Origin: Gallionella capsiferriformans ES-2
GTDB lineage: Bacteria; Pseudomonadota; Gammaproteobacteria; Burkholderiales; Gallionellaceae
Assembly (NCBI RefSeq): GCF_000145255.1
Contig: NC_014394.1
Coordinates: forward strand, 1,736,001 to 1,800,000
DNA length: 64,000 nt
Direction of reading: 5' to 3'
The notes under the pieces were generated by a model. That model saw nothing but the letters and a program-made list of their open reading frames with translations. It searched no databases and was not told the origin of the DNA. Of the stretch, positions 46,072-55,263 are shown piece after piece. The position numbers and the translations under genes were made by a program. Every line of letters starts with the position of its first letter. Position 1 is the first letter of the stretch.

Positions 46072-47960
46072 GACGCGACTCCATCGGGTAATTCAAATAC
46101 AACCATCGCACCCCCGGCGGGAAGATTCTCGATCCATATTTTCCCGTGCCGGCTCTCGACAATGCGGCGCGCGATAGACAAACCGATACCCGCGCCCCCA
46201 TCGCTTCCATGACTTAAACGTTCAAAGATTTCAAAGACGCGCTCCAGATATTCGCTTGGAATACCGCACCCGTTATCGCTAATACGAAATCGGCTCAATG
46301 CGCCTTCACGCTCCCCGCTAATGCAAATAACAGGTAACACATCAGGATCTGCCGGCTGACCGTGCTTGAGCGCATTATCGAGTAACACACCGAATAGATC
46401 GTTAAGTCGCGCGCGATCGAGCATCACCTGCGGCAACGTCGTCATTTCCACCTTCATATTAGGTGGCATTTTGTGCAGATGGGAAGCGAGCAATTCATTC
46501 GGATCTTCCAGCTGAATTTCACCGCGCGGCATTCCTGCCGCGAGAAAAAGCTGCACATCGCGTATCAAGGTACGCAAACGAAAAGCATCCCGTTCGATGT
46601 AGTTCAGCGACTCCATAACCTCATGATCCTGACACGTATCTGGCATTTCGTTTACCCGCGTACGCAATTTTTGCGCATAACTGATCAGTCGGCGCGTCGG
46701 CTCCATAAAATGATGGGCGGAAACATCGGAAAATCGCGTCAGGTCGGCATTCGCGCGCTCCAGCTCTGCGCTGCGCAACTTAAGATCAGTGTCTGCATTG
46801 ATCTGCTCCGTGACATCGGATCTCAGATACAAATAGCTGGCCACCTTCCCCTCATTGTTGTAAATAGGCGAAACATTGATCTGCTCCCAGTACAATCTAC
46901 CGCTCTTATGTCGATTGCGGATGACGCCGCTCCAGAGCTTTCCTGCCATCAATTGGCTCTGCACATCGCCATATTCAGCCTCTGTCAATTCCGAAGAAAT
47001 AATTTCACGCGGGGTACGATGCTCGATATAAAAATCTGCAAACTGATATCCACTGATACGACTGCACGCTGCATTCATATATTCGAGCACGCCGTTTGTA
47101 TCGGTGATCACAACACCGGTCGGATTTTGCTCAATCGCCTGCGCCAGACGATTGATTTCCATCTCGAACAAGTGCCGGTCCGTAATATCTGTCGCAATAC
47201 CATCCCAAACAACTAACCCTTCGTTATTCTTGCGCGGATGAGACTTAAACTGCAGCCAGCGCCACTCGCCATCAGGTCGCTGCATTTGCAATTCCATCGA
47301 AAAATTGTTCAAACACTGCAAACTTACCGCCTGTGCCGCAGCGTAAGTCTCGCGCTGTGCAGGCGCAATCTGTGCCAACAGAACCATTGCATCCTGCAAT
47401 ACCTGATCAACCTTAACGCCATTGGTGCGCTCAACCCCTGAACTCAGAAACAGGAATACGGGAAACCCCTCATTTAGAGTGTACTGATACAAAAAGCTGT
47501 CGGGCAAACTATTCCCCAGATTCAGCAACTGTATTTCCCTGTCCTTGATGTCGTCGGTGAGTTTTTTAAGCGCTTCACTGGCTGCTCGCAACTGAGCTCT
47601 GCTTGGCAGAGTCATGACGAGAGGCTTTAATTTCCACAACAAAATGAGCGCCAGCATAATGACAAATGCCGTCAGCATGTCCATCAACACTTCGAGGTAG
47701 TACACCGGGTACCACAACTCAATGACATGCAACAGATGCGTGAACCCGCACGTCACAATAAAACCGGCAAACAGCCAATGCAGATATTTAAAATCGATAT
47801 CGGTGCGATCGCGTATAAATTTTAGAACCATCAGAGGAGCGGCAAAACAAGACAGTGCAATCAGAAGATTACCAATGATCAGCACCGTCGCCAATTCAGG
47901 CTGCCACGATATCCAAGAACCGTGTGCAATTGAAACCGCTGGCGTTAAATTGTCGATCAT
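46068..47960 (-). CDS. PAS histidine kinase with ethylene-receptor-like membrane domain
   Basis: 630 residues. Three helices at about 23-48, 60-80 and 88-110 align without gaps to the ethylene-binding domain of plant ETR1: CGFTH at 71-75 matches the copper ligands Cys65/His69, and Pro42 matches Pro36. Asp25, Tyr32 and Ile35 of ETR1 are Asn31, Cys38 and Ala41 here. Two PAS domains follow (second: VLEYMNAACSRISGYQFADF, with PAC). The kinase core has the phospho-His in VSAHHFMEPTRRL, N box VLLDNALKHG, and G boxes SDNGCGIPSE and GAGIGLSIARRI. It overlaps the DUF1638 and regulator genes by 4 bp each. Ethylene or copper sensing is possible but unproven. Confidence 0.9.
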   Translation of the reverse strand: MIDNLTPAVSIAHGSWISWQPELATVLIIGNLLIALSCFAAPLMVLKFIRDRTDIDFKYLHWLFAGFIVTCGFTHLLHVIELWYPVYYLEVLMDMLTAFVIMLALILLWKLKPLVMTLPSRAQLRAASEALKKLTDDIKDREIQLLNLGNSLPDSFLYQYTLNEGFPVFLFLSSGVERTNGVKVDQVLQDAMVLLAQIAPAQRETYAAAQAVSLQCLNNFSMELQMQRPDGEWRWLQFKSHPRKNNEGLVVWDGIATDITDRHLFEMEINRLAQAIEQNPTGVVITDTNGVLEYMNAACSRISGYQFADFYIEHRTPREIISSELTEAEYGDVQSQLMAGKLWSGVIRNRHKSGRLYWEQINVSPIYNNEGKVASYLYLRSDVTEQINADTDLKLRSAELERANADLTRFSDVSAHHFMEPTRRLISYAQKLRTRVNEMPDTCQDHEVMESLNYIERDAFRLRTLIRDVQLFLAAGMPRGEIQLEDPNELLASHLHKMPPNMKVEMTTLPQVMLDRARLNDLFGVLLDNALKHGQPADPDVLPVICISGEREGALSRFRISDNGCGIPSEYLERVFEIFERLSHGSDGGAGIGLSIARRIVESRHGKIWIENLPAGGAMVVFELPDGVAS

Positions 47961-48583
47961 GCTGTCATCCCTTGATTTTTACTATCCTCAATCAGTTGCC
48001 GATGCGACATCGCTTCGCGCAGCACCCTATCAAGTTGCTGCAGGTCTACATCCATCCAGCGCAGCGGCAAGCCGATTTTTTCGCCAATCGCGATTGCTTC
48101 GGCTTCAAAATCACCTGAACAGGGAGTGCGCAGACACAGCAGCGATTTATTGGACAACTGAAATATCTCGCGTGTCACATCGGGGTTATCCCCGAACGTT
48201 TTGCCTATCGCCTCATCCCAGCGCAAGGCCCAGTCTTCGAGCAGAAAAAAAGCGCCGTCGCTCAGTTCTGCCATAAATCGCTCCGGCCCCAGTAACATCT
48301 CCACACAGTTTTGCCCTGCAGTTCTAAAAATATGCGCCGTTTCCAGTATTTTTTCCATACGGGGATGGCAACATCCGTAAAAAACAATCACATCGCGGCC
48401 TCTGTTGCGCAAAATACCGCTTTGCAAAGCATGTGCTAATTTTTCGAAATTGACATGCAGCGACGAATCCAGAAAATCCGTGTCCAGCTGCCAGCCATTT
48501 TTTTTAATCAGCCACCTCACTTCAGCCTGCAAAATGCCACAGCCCAGCAGCATGCAATCGGGCGTAGCCTTATCCGACATCAA
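47957..48583 (-). CDS. DUF1638 protein
   Basis: 208 residues, soluble. DUF1638 features: MLLGCGILQAEVRWLI at the N terminus, LDSSLHVNFEKL, VIVFYGCCHPRMEKIL, and NCVEMLLGPERF. Several Cys/His positions (CG, CCH, NC) suggest metal or cofactor binding. To my knowledge DUF1638 genes often lie beside corrinoid methyltransferase genes, as here; the function is unknown. It overlaps the corrinoid fusion gene and the kinase gene by 4 bp each, so its dosage is tightly tied to both. Confidence 0.78.
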   Translation of the reverse strand: MMSDKATPDCMLLGCGILQAEVRWLIKKNGWQLDTDFLDSSLHVNFEKLAHALQSGILRNRGRDVIVFYGCCHPRMEKILETAHIFRTAGQNCVEMLLGPERFMAELSDGAFFLLEDWALRWDEAIGKTFGDNPDVTREIFQLSNKSLLCLRTPCSGDFEAEAIAIGEKIGLPLRWMDVDLQQLDRVLREAMSHRQLIEDSKNQGMTA

Positions 48584-50286
48584 ATCCGCCCGTATTCCTT
48601 GGCAGCCGCGATCATGGCTTTAATATTTTCCTCAGGGATACCATACGGCATCACCACCGTGCCGAAGAATAATTTTTTCCCCTCCGCCAATCCGCCCTGC
48701 ACAATGCGCTTTACCTCGCTTCGCACCTCGTCCGGCGTCCAGTCCAGCAACTTGATATCATTGATCACCCCAGCGCAAAGTGCCCGGTCACCGATCAGAC
48801 GCATCGAATCGGTAATATTATCCAGAGGACCGGGATAATAAGTCGTGATACCGACTTCGCGAATGACTTCATCCACCACGGAATTTAACCGCGCGCCCCC
48901 CACGTAATACACCACACCATCCAAGCCGCCGGGTTCCAGATCACGCTTGATCCATTTGAGCGAGAGTTCCTTGAACAGCTTCATCGGAATAATGTCGGTC
49001 GAACCATAAGGGTCGGCATACACCAACACATCGGCACCCGCCCGGCGATAGGCCTCGATTTCCTTACGGAAAAAATCGGAACATTTTTCCAGCAGCATGT
49101 CGCGCACGGCAGGGTCGCCTATCATCAGCAACTCCATCCATTTCTCCATGCTCATCAAAATGGCGGGAAGCGACATCGAAGCGGTCAGATAGGCGCAGAT
49201 CGGCACCTTACCGCCGACTTCGCGCTTTAAAATTTCCAGACACTTAGCCGTCTCGGCAAATGCAGGGTGTGTACTGATGTCGTCAGGCACCTGCAAATTG
49301 GCGATATCCTCGTACGACTGGATGATGTAATCCTCAACATTAGGCGGGCCATCGGTTGCGTAGCGAATTTTTTTACAACCGAAAAGTTCGGCTTCCCGCC
49401 CCACGTAAAACAGACTCCAGACGTTATCGTGTCCGAATTTTTCCAGCATTTTCAACTGCGCTTCGGCGACATGTTCCCCTTTGGAGAAATATTCCTCGAT
49501 GGACAGGCCAAGTTCACGTGCGCCCTGATCGAGCAGGTTGCAGAACACCGGAATATGGTCGAGTATTTTGCCGTTCGCAGCGGCAAGCAATCTGTCCATA
49601 CTCGTAATCGCCTTCACCTCCGCAATGCAATCCATAATCACTTTCAAGGCCGATACGCCATTTTCAGCCCAAGCGTCCGCCTGCACCAGTTTATACAGGT
49701 CAGCATCGTAGCGGAACGGCGCACCTCCCACCACCAGCTTGATTTTGCGCTCCAGCCCGCGCGCCTTGAGTATCTTGCGCACTTTGAGCGCGCCGTTCTC
49801 GCCGCGCGCCGTATGCACCATCATCGCCGATACCCCGATGACCTGTGCGCCACGCGCCACGGCCTCATCCACGAAACGCTCTGCTGGCACATTGACGCCA
49901 AGATCGGTCACCTCGATCATCTGCGCTTTTAAACACCCGATCACAATGCGTTTACCCAGCGTATGCAAATCTCCCGCTGCCGTACCGATCACGACACGAC
50001 CGGTAATCTCCGGGGGAACCTTGAACAACAGCAGCATTTTTTCGGTCACATCGGCCGCAATCTGCGATGTCATAAAATGCTGTGCCAGATTGGTATCAAA
50101 TCCTTCGCTCAGCGCCTTAACCATCAAGTCCATGCCCGGAATCACAACCTTAAACACAATATCTTCAGGAGTCAGCCCCTGTTCGATGGCGTCAGCCACC
50201 ACTTGCAGCGCTCGCGTTCGATCGGTGTCCATCACCGCCTCGTTGTAGCTTTTGATCACCTCATCTAACATCACGCGCCCCTTCAT
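48580..50286 (-). CDS. corrinoid protein fused to UroD/MtaA-like methyltransferase domain
   Basis: 568 residues; ATG at codon 6 is an alternative start. Residues ~1-90 form the helical cap of methyltransferase corrinoid proteins. The B12-binding domain follows with DLHTLG at 106-111 (His108 as lower cobalt ligand), GVNVPAERFV and VVGGAPF. Residues ~235-565 resemble the uroporphyrinogen decarboxylase/MtaA-MtbA fold. The zinc-binding HxC of thiol methylases appears as YYV (in VVYYVGGARLNS), and the C-terminal Cys is also missing, so coenzyme M or another zinc-activated thiol is an unlikely acceptor. Substrate unknown. Gene order puts it between the RACo-like activator and DUF1638. Confidence 0.88.
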   Translation of the reverse strand: MKGRVMLDEVIKSYNEAVMDTDRTRALQVVADAIEQGLTPEDIVFKVVIPGMDLMVKALSEGFDTNLAQHFMTSQIAADVTEKMLLLFKVPPEITGRVVIGTAAGDLHTLGKRIVIGCLKAQMIEVTDLGVNVPAERFVDEAVARGAQVIGVSAMMVHTARGENGALKVRKILKARGLERKIKLVVGGAPFRYDADLYKLVQADAWAENGVSALKVIMDCIAEVKAITSMDRLLAAANGKILDHIPVFCNLLDQGARELGLSIEEYFSKGEHVAEAQLKMLEKFGHDNVWSLFYVGREAELFGCKKIRYATDGPPNVEDYIIQSYEDIANLQVPDDISTHPAFAETAKCLEILKREVGGKVPICAYLTASMSLPAILMSMEKWMELLMIGDPAVRDMLLEKCSDFFRKEIEAYRRAGADVLVYADPYGSTDIIPMKLFKELSLKWIKRDLEPGGLDGVVYYVGGARLNSVVDEVIREVGITTYYPGPLDNITDSMRLIGDRALCAGVINDIKLLDWTPDEVRSEVKRIVQGGLAEGKKLFFGTVVMPYGIPEENIKAMIAAAKEYGRI

Positions 50287-50295
50287 GATCCGAAC

Positions 50296-51855
50296 TTACG
50301 GTATCGCTTGCAGATAAAGATTTTCCACAAATAGTGACTCGAACCCGACATCCTCGGCAAGATTATAAATCCGGCTCACCGCCAGAACAGCTGCCAGCTC
50401 AGCCTCGGCCAGATCCGAGATCAGTAACGCCTCGCAACCGCCCAGCGCCGTATTGCCCTCCAGATGCACCATAGCTGTTTGCGGCAACAAACCGATTTGC
50501 TGTGCATTTTCGACCGTAAGCAACTGACCGAACGCACCGCAAGCGTAAACCTGTGTCAGATCGCCAGTTTCAAGACCGGCCTGCTGACATAACCATTGCA
50601 CCCCGGCGCCGATCGCAGCTTTAGCACGCTGCAACACATCGATGTCGCCGCGCTTTAATACAACGCCTTCTGACAACACCCATCCCCCGGAGGTCTTGTC
50701 GGTAAAACGTCCAACTTTATCAAGCTGCCCCGTACGCAGCAGATAGGCTGCAGCATCCACCAGTGCGGACCCGCACAATCCACGCGGCGCCAGGTCTCCC
50801 AGCACGTGCAGCTTAATTTCGCCCCCCGTCTGATCGATACGATAGATCGCACCGTCTTCAGCCGGCATTCCGCAACTGATGCCACCGCCTTCAAAGGCCG
50901 GGCCTCCAGCGGTCGCCGTGACATGCAGCGTCTGACCATCCCACAGTGCCATCTCAGAATTGGTGCCAAAATCGATCAACAACGCGCCTGCCGGCTGCCG
51001 TATCAAACCGGTAGCGATTACGCCTGCGAGCAAATCAGAACCGACAAAACCACCTAAGGGTGTCACCAATCGAATGTTTGCCGCCTCGCTCACCCCCCAG
51101 GCTGCACGCAAGAAAGTTGTTTGCTCTGGTTGACACGCGATACGGCGGGTCCAGTTTTCAGGATCCAAGAGCATCCGGTAATTGAGCCCTGCCAGCAGGC
51201 TGAGCATCGCCGTATTGCCCACGATCTGAACCTCCCCGACGGCTGACAACGCAATCGAGCTTTGAGATGACATATTAGCCAGTGCATCTGCAATCCGATC
51301 CCGTATCAGTTTGCCCAGCGCACGCGCGCACGCTTCAGCGCGATCGGCCTCCATCAACCGTGTCAACACATCCGCACCATAGCTTCCCTGCGGATTGAGT
51401 CCTGAACAGGCATTGATGCGTACTCCGGCAACCAGATCCCAAAGCGCAAGGCGCACCTGCGTGGTCCCGACATCAATCGCAACCCCGTATCGCACGGTGT
51501 GCGCACGTGGAGCAAAAGACCATGCGCTACGGCTACACTCATCTTCACGCAACGCCCGCCAGCTCATCTGCGCCAGAGGTTGCATCACCTCGACATGTAA
51601 ATCCATCAATGCATTCAGCTGGCACGCAAGCCGTATTCCTGCCGCTAACTGCGCTCCCGACAGCCTTGCCCGTTCTGAAAATGTATAGGGGATTGCCCCA
51701 CTTTCAGCCACGCGGACCTGACATTGCCCGCAGCGTGCCTGTCCGCCGCAAGACGAGCGCACCGCACATCCACCTGCGATCAGCACTTCGCGTAAATTAG
51801 CGCCAGGCTGCAGGGACTGCAGTATTTCGCCTTGCGAGTTTTGCACCACGATCAT
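50296..51855 (-). CDS. RACo-like reductive activator of corrinoid protein (2Fe-2S + ASKHA)
   Basis: 519 residues. An N-terminal plant-type 2Fe-2S ferredoxin domain has SSCGGQARCGQCQV and a later RLACQ (four Cys). After a linker, the ASKHA ATPase fold (DUF4445 type) begins with VAIDVGTTQVRLALWDL (phosphate 1), then VGNTAMLSLLAG, LLIDFGTNSEMALWDG (phosphate 2) and YACGAFGQLL. Such proteins use ATP to reduce inactive Co(II) corrinoid to Co(I). The cognate corrinoid protein is encoded 9 bp downstream. The receiver-domain gene upstream ends 4 bp before it, so signalling and corrinoid genes share a transcript. Confidence 0.9.
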   Translation of the reverse strand: MIVVQNSQGEILQSLQPGANLREVLIAGGCAVRSSCGGQARCGQCQVRVAESGAIPYTFSERARLSGAQLAAGIRLACQLNALMDLHVEVMQPLAQMSWRALREDECSRSAWSFAPRAHTVRYGVAIDVGTTQVRLALWDLVAGVRINACSGLNPQGSYGADVLTRLMEADRAEACARALGKLIRDRIADALANMSSQSSIALSAVGEVQIVGNTAMLSLLAGLNYRMLLDPENWTRRIACQPEQTTFLRAAWGVSEAANIRLVTPLGGFVGSDLLAGVIATGLIRQPAGALLIDFGTNSEMALWDGQTLHVTATAGGPAFEGGGISCGMPAEDGAIYRIDQTGGEIKLHVLGDLAPRGLCGSALVDAAAYLLRTGQLDKVGRFTDKTSGGWVLSEGVVLKRGDIDVLQRAKAAIGAGVQWLCQQAGLETGDLTQVYACGAFGQLLTVENAQQIGLLPQTAMVHLEGNTALGGCEALLISDLAEAELAAVLAVSRIYNLAEDVGFESLFVENLYLQAIP

Positions 51856-51859
51856 AAGG

Positions 51860-52309
51860 TTAGCTTTTTCTGGGTAACCGGGTCAAAGTAAACCAATAAT
51901 TGTCTAGTTGCCTGATCGCATCAATGAACTGATTCATGTCAACCGGCTTAGTGATATAACCTGCCGCCCCCAGTTTGTATGACGCGACCACATCACGCTC
52001 TACATCAGAAGTCGTTAGTACGACCACCGGAATCACGGACAAATCGGGATCTTTTTTGACTTCGGCGAGAAACTCTCGTCCATTCATGCGGGGCATGTTC
52101 AAATCCAATAAGATCAGATCAGGTTGAGGCGCATTCTTGTAACGCTCTCCCTGCTTGCGCAAAAACGCTAAGGCATCCACCCCGTCGAGTTCGTGATGTA
52201 AATTACAAAAAACCTTATTGCTTTTGAGTGCAGAACGCACCAGATTCGCATCAGCCGGCTCATCTTCCACCAGCAAGACATCAAAGGCTTGGGCATGGTT
52301 CATCAACAT
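51860..52309 (-). CDS. single-domain response regulator (Rcp1/CheY-like)
   Basis: 149 residues, receiver domain only. VLLVEDEPADANLV at the N terminus, phospho-acceptor Asp in DLILLDLNMPRMNG, switch Thr in VVVLTTSDVERD, and Lys in YITKPVDMNQF. The layout with an extra loop (RKQGERYKNAPQP) matches Rcp1-type regulators that partner PAS or phytochrome kinases. The large PAS kinase lies 105 bp upstream. An ATG two codons in (MNHAQ) is an equally good start. Confidence 0.93.
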   Translation of the reverse strand: MLMNHAQAFDVLLVEDEPADANLVRSALKSNKVFCNLHHELDGVDALAFLRKQGERYKNAPQPDLILLDLNMPRMNGREFLAEVKKDPDLSVIPVVVLTTSDVERDVVASYKLGAAGYITKPVDMNQFIDAIRQLDNYWFTLTRLPRKS

Positions 52310-52414
52310 TCATCTCTCCTCGTTGCAGCACATAGGCTGACATGACGGTGTACAGTTCCGGTTTAATAAATACTAGCACGCAAAACAACACCCTATACAA
52401 GGTTAAAGCGGAAC

Positions 52415-55243
52415 TCAATGATCGTGAGTAATAACGGGCAATTCAAAAATAAAGGTACTACCCGAGCCGACTCCGGCAGACTCGACCCAGATACGACCAT
52501 CGTGATGTTCAACAATACGCCTGCATAACGCCAATCCCATGCCAGTCCCTTCAAAAATGGTTCGCGACTGCAAACGACTGAAGAACTGAAACAGACGGTC
52601 GGCTTGCTTGGGATCAATGCCCACGCCATGATCTTTAACGCTAACGCGCCACATTGCTTTTGCCACAACCGATTTGATTTCAATCAGGGGCGCTTGCCCG
52701 GATTCGTGAAATTTGATGGCGTTGCCAATCAAATTTTGAAATAATCGCGTCAGTTCGTCACGACTGGCGAAGAGCTGCGGCCATACCCCTTGGAAGGTAA
52801 CCTGCGCTGCGGATTCCTGGATCATCGGTTGTAAAAAACTCAGCGCCTCATCCAAAACCGCGCGGCTCTCTATCCCTTGTTTTTCGCCGGTCTTTCTGCC
52901 GACACGAGAGTAGTCGAGCAGCGAGACAATCATCGAATCCATGCGTTTTGCACCATCGAGTGCAAAATTCATATTCAACAAATCGTCCTCACTCAGCTGC
53001 TCTTTGAGGCTATGTTGCAACAATTGCAGATGACCGCTTACCGCGCGCAACGGCTGACGCATATCGTGCGAAACGCTATAGGCGAAGCGTTCCAGATCCG
53101 CGTTGGAGCGTTTGAGCGCATCTTCGATCCGCTGCCGCTCGGTGATATCGCGTGTGACCGCCAACTGTACCCGCTTGCCGTACGCTTCCATCGGCACGGC
53201 GTGTGTCTCCAGCATGCGTCGGCCGCCTTTTAAGCCCAACACTTCAAATTTCAATTGCATCGACTCGCCGGCAATCACCCGCTTATGCATTTGCAAAAAT
53301 GCCTCGCGATACTCGGGGGCAATCACACCGGTGACAGGGCGACCGGCAACCTGCGCCAGTGAATCGGCTTCAATCATCTCCAAACCGGCCGGATTCATCT
53401 GGATCAGTATGCCCTGATCGTCAACGATCTTAATGCATGCGGGTTCATTGTTAATGATCGCGCGCAAATGCGCTTCACTTTCCAGCAGCTGTGCTTCTGC
53501 CTGCTTGCGCTGCGTAATATCGACCACTGAACTGATGAAATACAGCGCAAGTCCCTCCGTATCACGCAGCAGCGCGACCGAAAGATTAACCCAAACAATC
53601 CCCCCGTCCTTGCGAATGTAGCGTTTTTCCATTTCATAATGATCGTCCGCACCACTGAGCAAACGCTGCACCTGCGCCATATCTGAGGCCAGATCTTCCG
53701 GATAGGTAATTTGCCCGAAAGAAAAATGCTGCGACAACACCTCAGATTGCGTATAACCGATAATATTGCAAAATACCCGGTTGATTTCCAAAAACACACC
53801 GTCCGTGGATACTTGCGCAATGCCCACGGCGGCATGATCAAAGGTCGCGCGATAACGCGCCTCGCTCAGACGCAATGAAATTTCCGCACGTTTAAAATCA
53901 CTGATGTCGCGACTGATGCCAAATATGCCCGTCACCGTCTTGCCATCCTCGGCAAACACCGGCCATTTATTGGTGCTGACCCAACCTTGCCGCCCTGCTG
54001 AATCATAATAAGGATCGATCCGATTAAGAATAGGCGACCCGCTATTGAACAGAGGCAGCTCCTCCTCATAATAAATTTTCGCCACATCTTCAGGAAAAAT
54101 TTCCAGATCATGCTTGCCTATCATCTCGCGCCAGTTCTGATGCCCGGTGATATTGGCCAGCGTCTGGCTGCAAAAACGAATCCGGCTATCCCGGTCCTTA
54201 AAATAGATAAAGTCAGTCGTGCTCTCCAGCAACGTCATGAAATCCCGATTTAATATCTGCAAGGCATCCACCGCCTCCCGGCGCCGGCGCTCGCCTCTGT
54301 AGAGCATACCGAGCAACAAAACGGAAATAACAAGAAATACCGCCGACAGCCCGACCAGCTTTAAAGAGGAATTGCGCCATTGCGCCAGATAATCATCAGC
54401 GGAAAAACCAACGGTAATATAAAGCGGATAACCGGACACTTTACGATAGGAGTAGGTTCGTTCGACCTGATCCAAAATGCCCGCCACCCGATAAGTGCCC
54501 TTGGTAAGCCCCGCCTCGAGAGAGGATTTCAACTGCGGGGTCATGGTATTTTTTCCTATCGTCGCCTGAGCAGATGACGGTTCAGGATAGCGCACGATGA
54601 TGTTCATGTCGCTATCGCGGAGATTTACGATGCCGCCCTTTCCCACCTCGAGATGCGAAAATGAAGTCGAAATTTTTTCCAGTGAAACTAACGCATACAC
54701 AATGCCCGCGAACGTGCCATCCGGGTGATTGAGTCGGCGCGCAATCGGCAGCACCCATTTTTTGTCGATGCGGGCAAATACAGGTTCAGATATGAACAGG
54801 CGATCGTCGTTTTTCGACTTGAAATAAATAAAATGTTTTCGATCGTTAATATCGACATTTGAACCGGGTAAAACGCCCGTACCATAGCTGATTATACCTG
54901 CCGAATTTGCAATGCGCAGATTGTCGATTTCAGGTAAACGCACCTGCCGTTTTTGCAAAAAAACATTAAGCTCCGCCGGATTGATTTTTCCGCTTTTATA
55001 CTGTCGCTGCACCTCATCGATCGCCGACAGCATGGAGGCATCCACTCGCGCAAGCATGCCGGAAAAACTCTCTTCCAGAATATGCGCCAGACTCTGCGTC
55101 ATTTTCTCGGCATTGTGCTGATACTGATGATAACTTTGGTACAGTATCAAACCGACCAGAAAAAACATCGCCAGATTCACTAGCACTGCGCCCGCAACCA
55201 TTTGCAAGAAAAATCGTGAAGGCGCAACGGTATCTTTTAGCAT
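52415..55243 (-). CDS. Cache-PAS histidine kinase
   Basis: 942 residues from the ATG at 55243 (MLKDTVAPSR); the frame runs 21 codons further into the previous gene, which I consider unlikely. Two membrane helices (about 15-37 and 295-315 from this start) bracket a periplasmic double-Cache domain (NVDINDRKHFIYFKS, LPIARRLNHPDGTFAGIVYALV). Three PAS domains follow, one with EINRVFCNIIGYTQSEV. The kinase core has H box YSVSHDMRQPLRA, N box NLIGNAIKFH, and G boxes KDHGVGIDP and GTGMGLALCRRI. It probably signals to the receiver protein encoded next and/or the REC-GGDEF-EAL protein before it. The ligand is unknown. Confidence 0.93.
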   Translation of the reverse strand: MLKDTVAPSRFFLQMVAGAVLVNLAMFFLVGLILYQSYHQYQHNAEKMTQSLAHILEESFSGMLARVDASMLSAIDEVQRQYKSGKINPAELNVFLQKRQVRLPEIDNLRIANSAGIISYGTGVLPGSNVDINDRKHFIYFKSKNDDRLFISEPVFARIDKKWVLPIARRLNHPDGTFAGIVYALVSLEKISTSFSHLEVGKGGIVNLRDSDMNIIVRYPEPSSAQATIGKNTMTPQLKSSLEAGLTKGTYRVAGILDQVERTYSYRKVSGYPLYITVGFSADDYLAQWRNSSLKLVGLSAVFLVISVLLLGMLYRGERRRREAVDALQILNRDFMTLLESTTDFIYFKDRDSRIRFCSQTLANITGHQNWREMIGKHDLEIFPEDVAKIYYEEELPLFNSGSPILNRIDPYYDSAGRQGWVSTNKWPVFAEDGKTVTGIFGISRDISDFKRAEISLRLSEARYRATFDHAAVGIAQVSTDGVFLEINRVFCNIIGYTQSEVLSQHFSFGQITYPEDLASDMAQVQRLLSGADDHYEMEKRYIRKDGGIVWVNLSVALLRDTEGLALYFISSVVDITQRKQAEAQLLESEAHLRAIINNEPACIKIVDDQGILIQMNPAGLEMIEADSLAQVAGRPVTGVIAPEYREAFLQMHKRVIAGESMQLKFEVLGLKGGRRMLETHAVPMEAYGKRVQLAVTRDITERQRIEDALKRSNADLERFAYSVSHDMRQPLRAVSGHLQLLQHSLKEQLSEDDLLNMNFALDGAKRMDSMIVSLLDYSRVGRKTGEKQGIESRAVLDEALSFLQPMIQESAAQVTFQGVWPQLFASRDELTRLFQNLIGNAIKFHESGQAPLIEIKSVVAKAMWRVSVKDHGVGIDPKQADRLFQFFSRLQSRTIFEGTGMGLALCRRIVEHHDGRIWVESAGVGSGSTFIFELPVITHDH

Positions 55244-55263
55244 GGAAACGGCCTTTAATCTCG

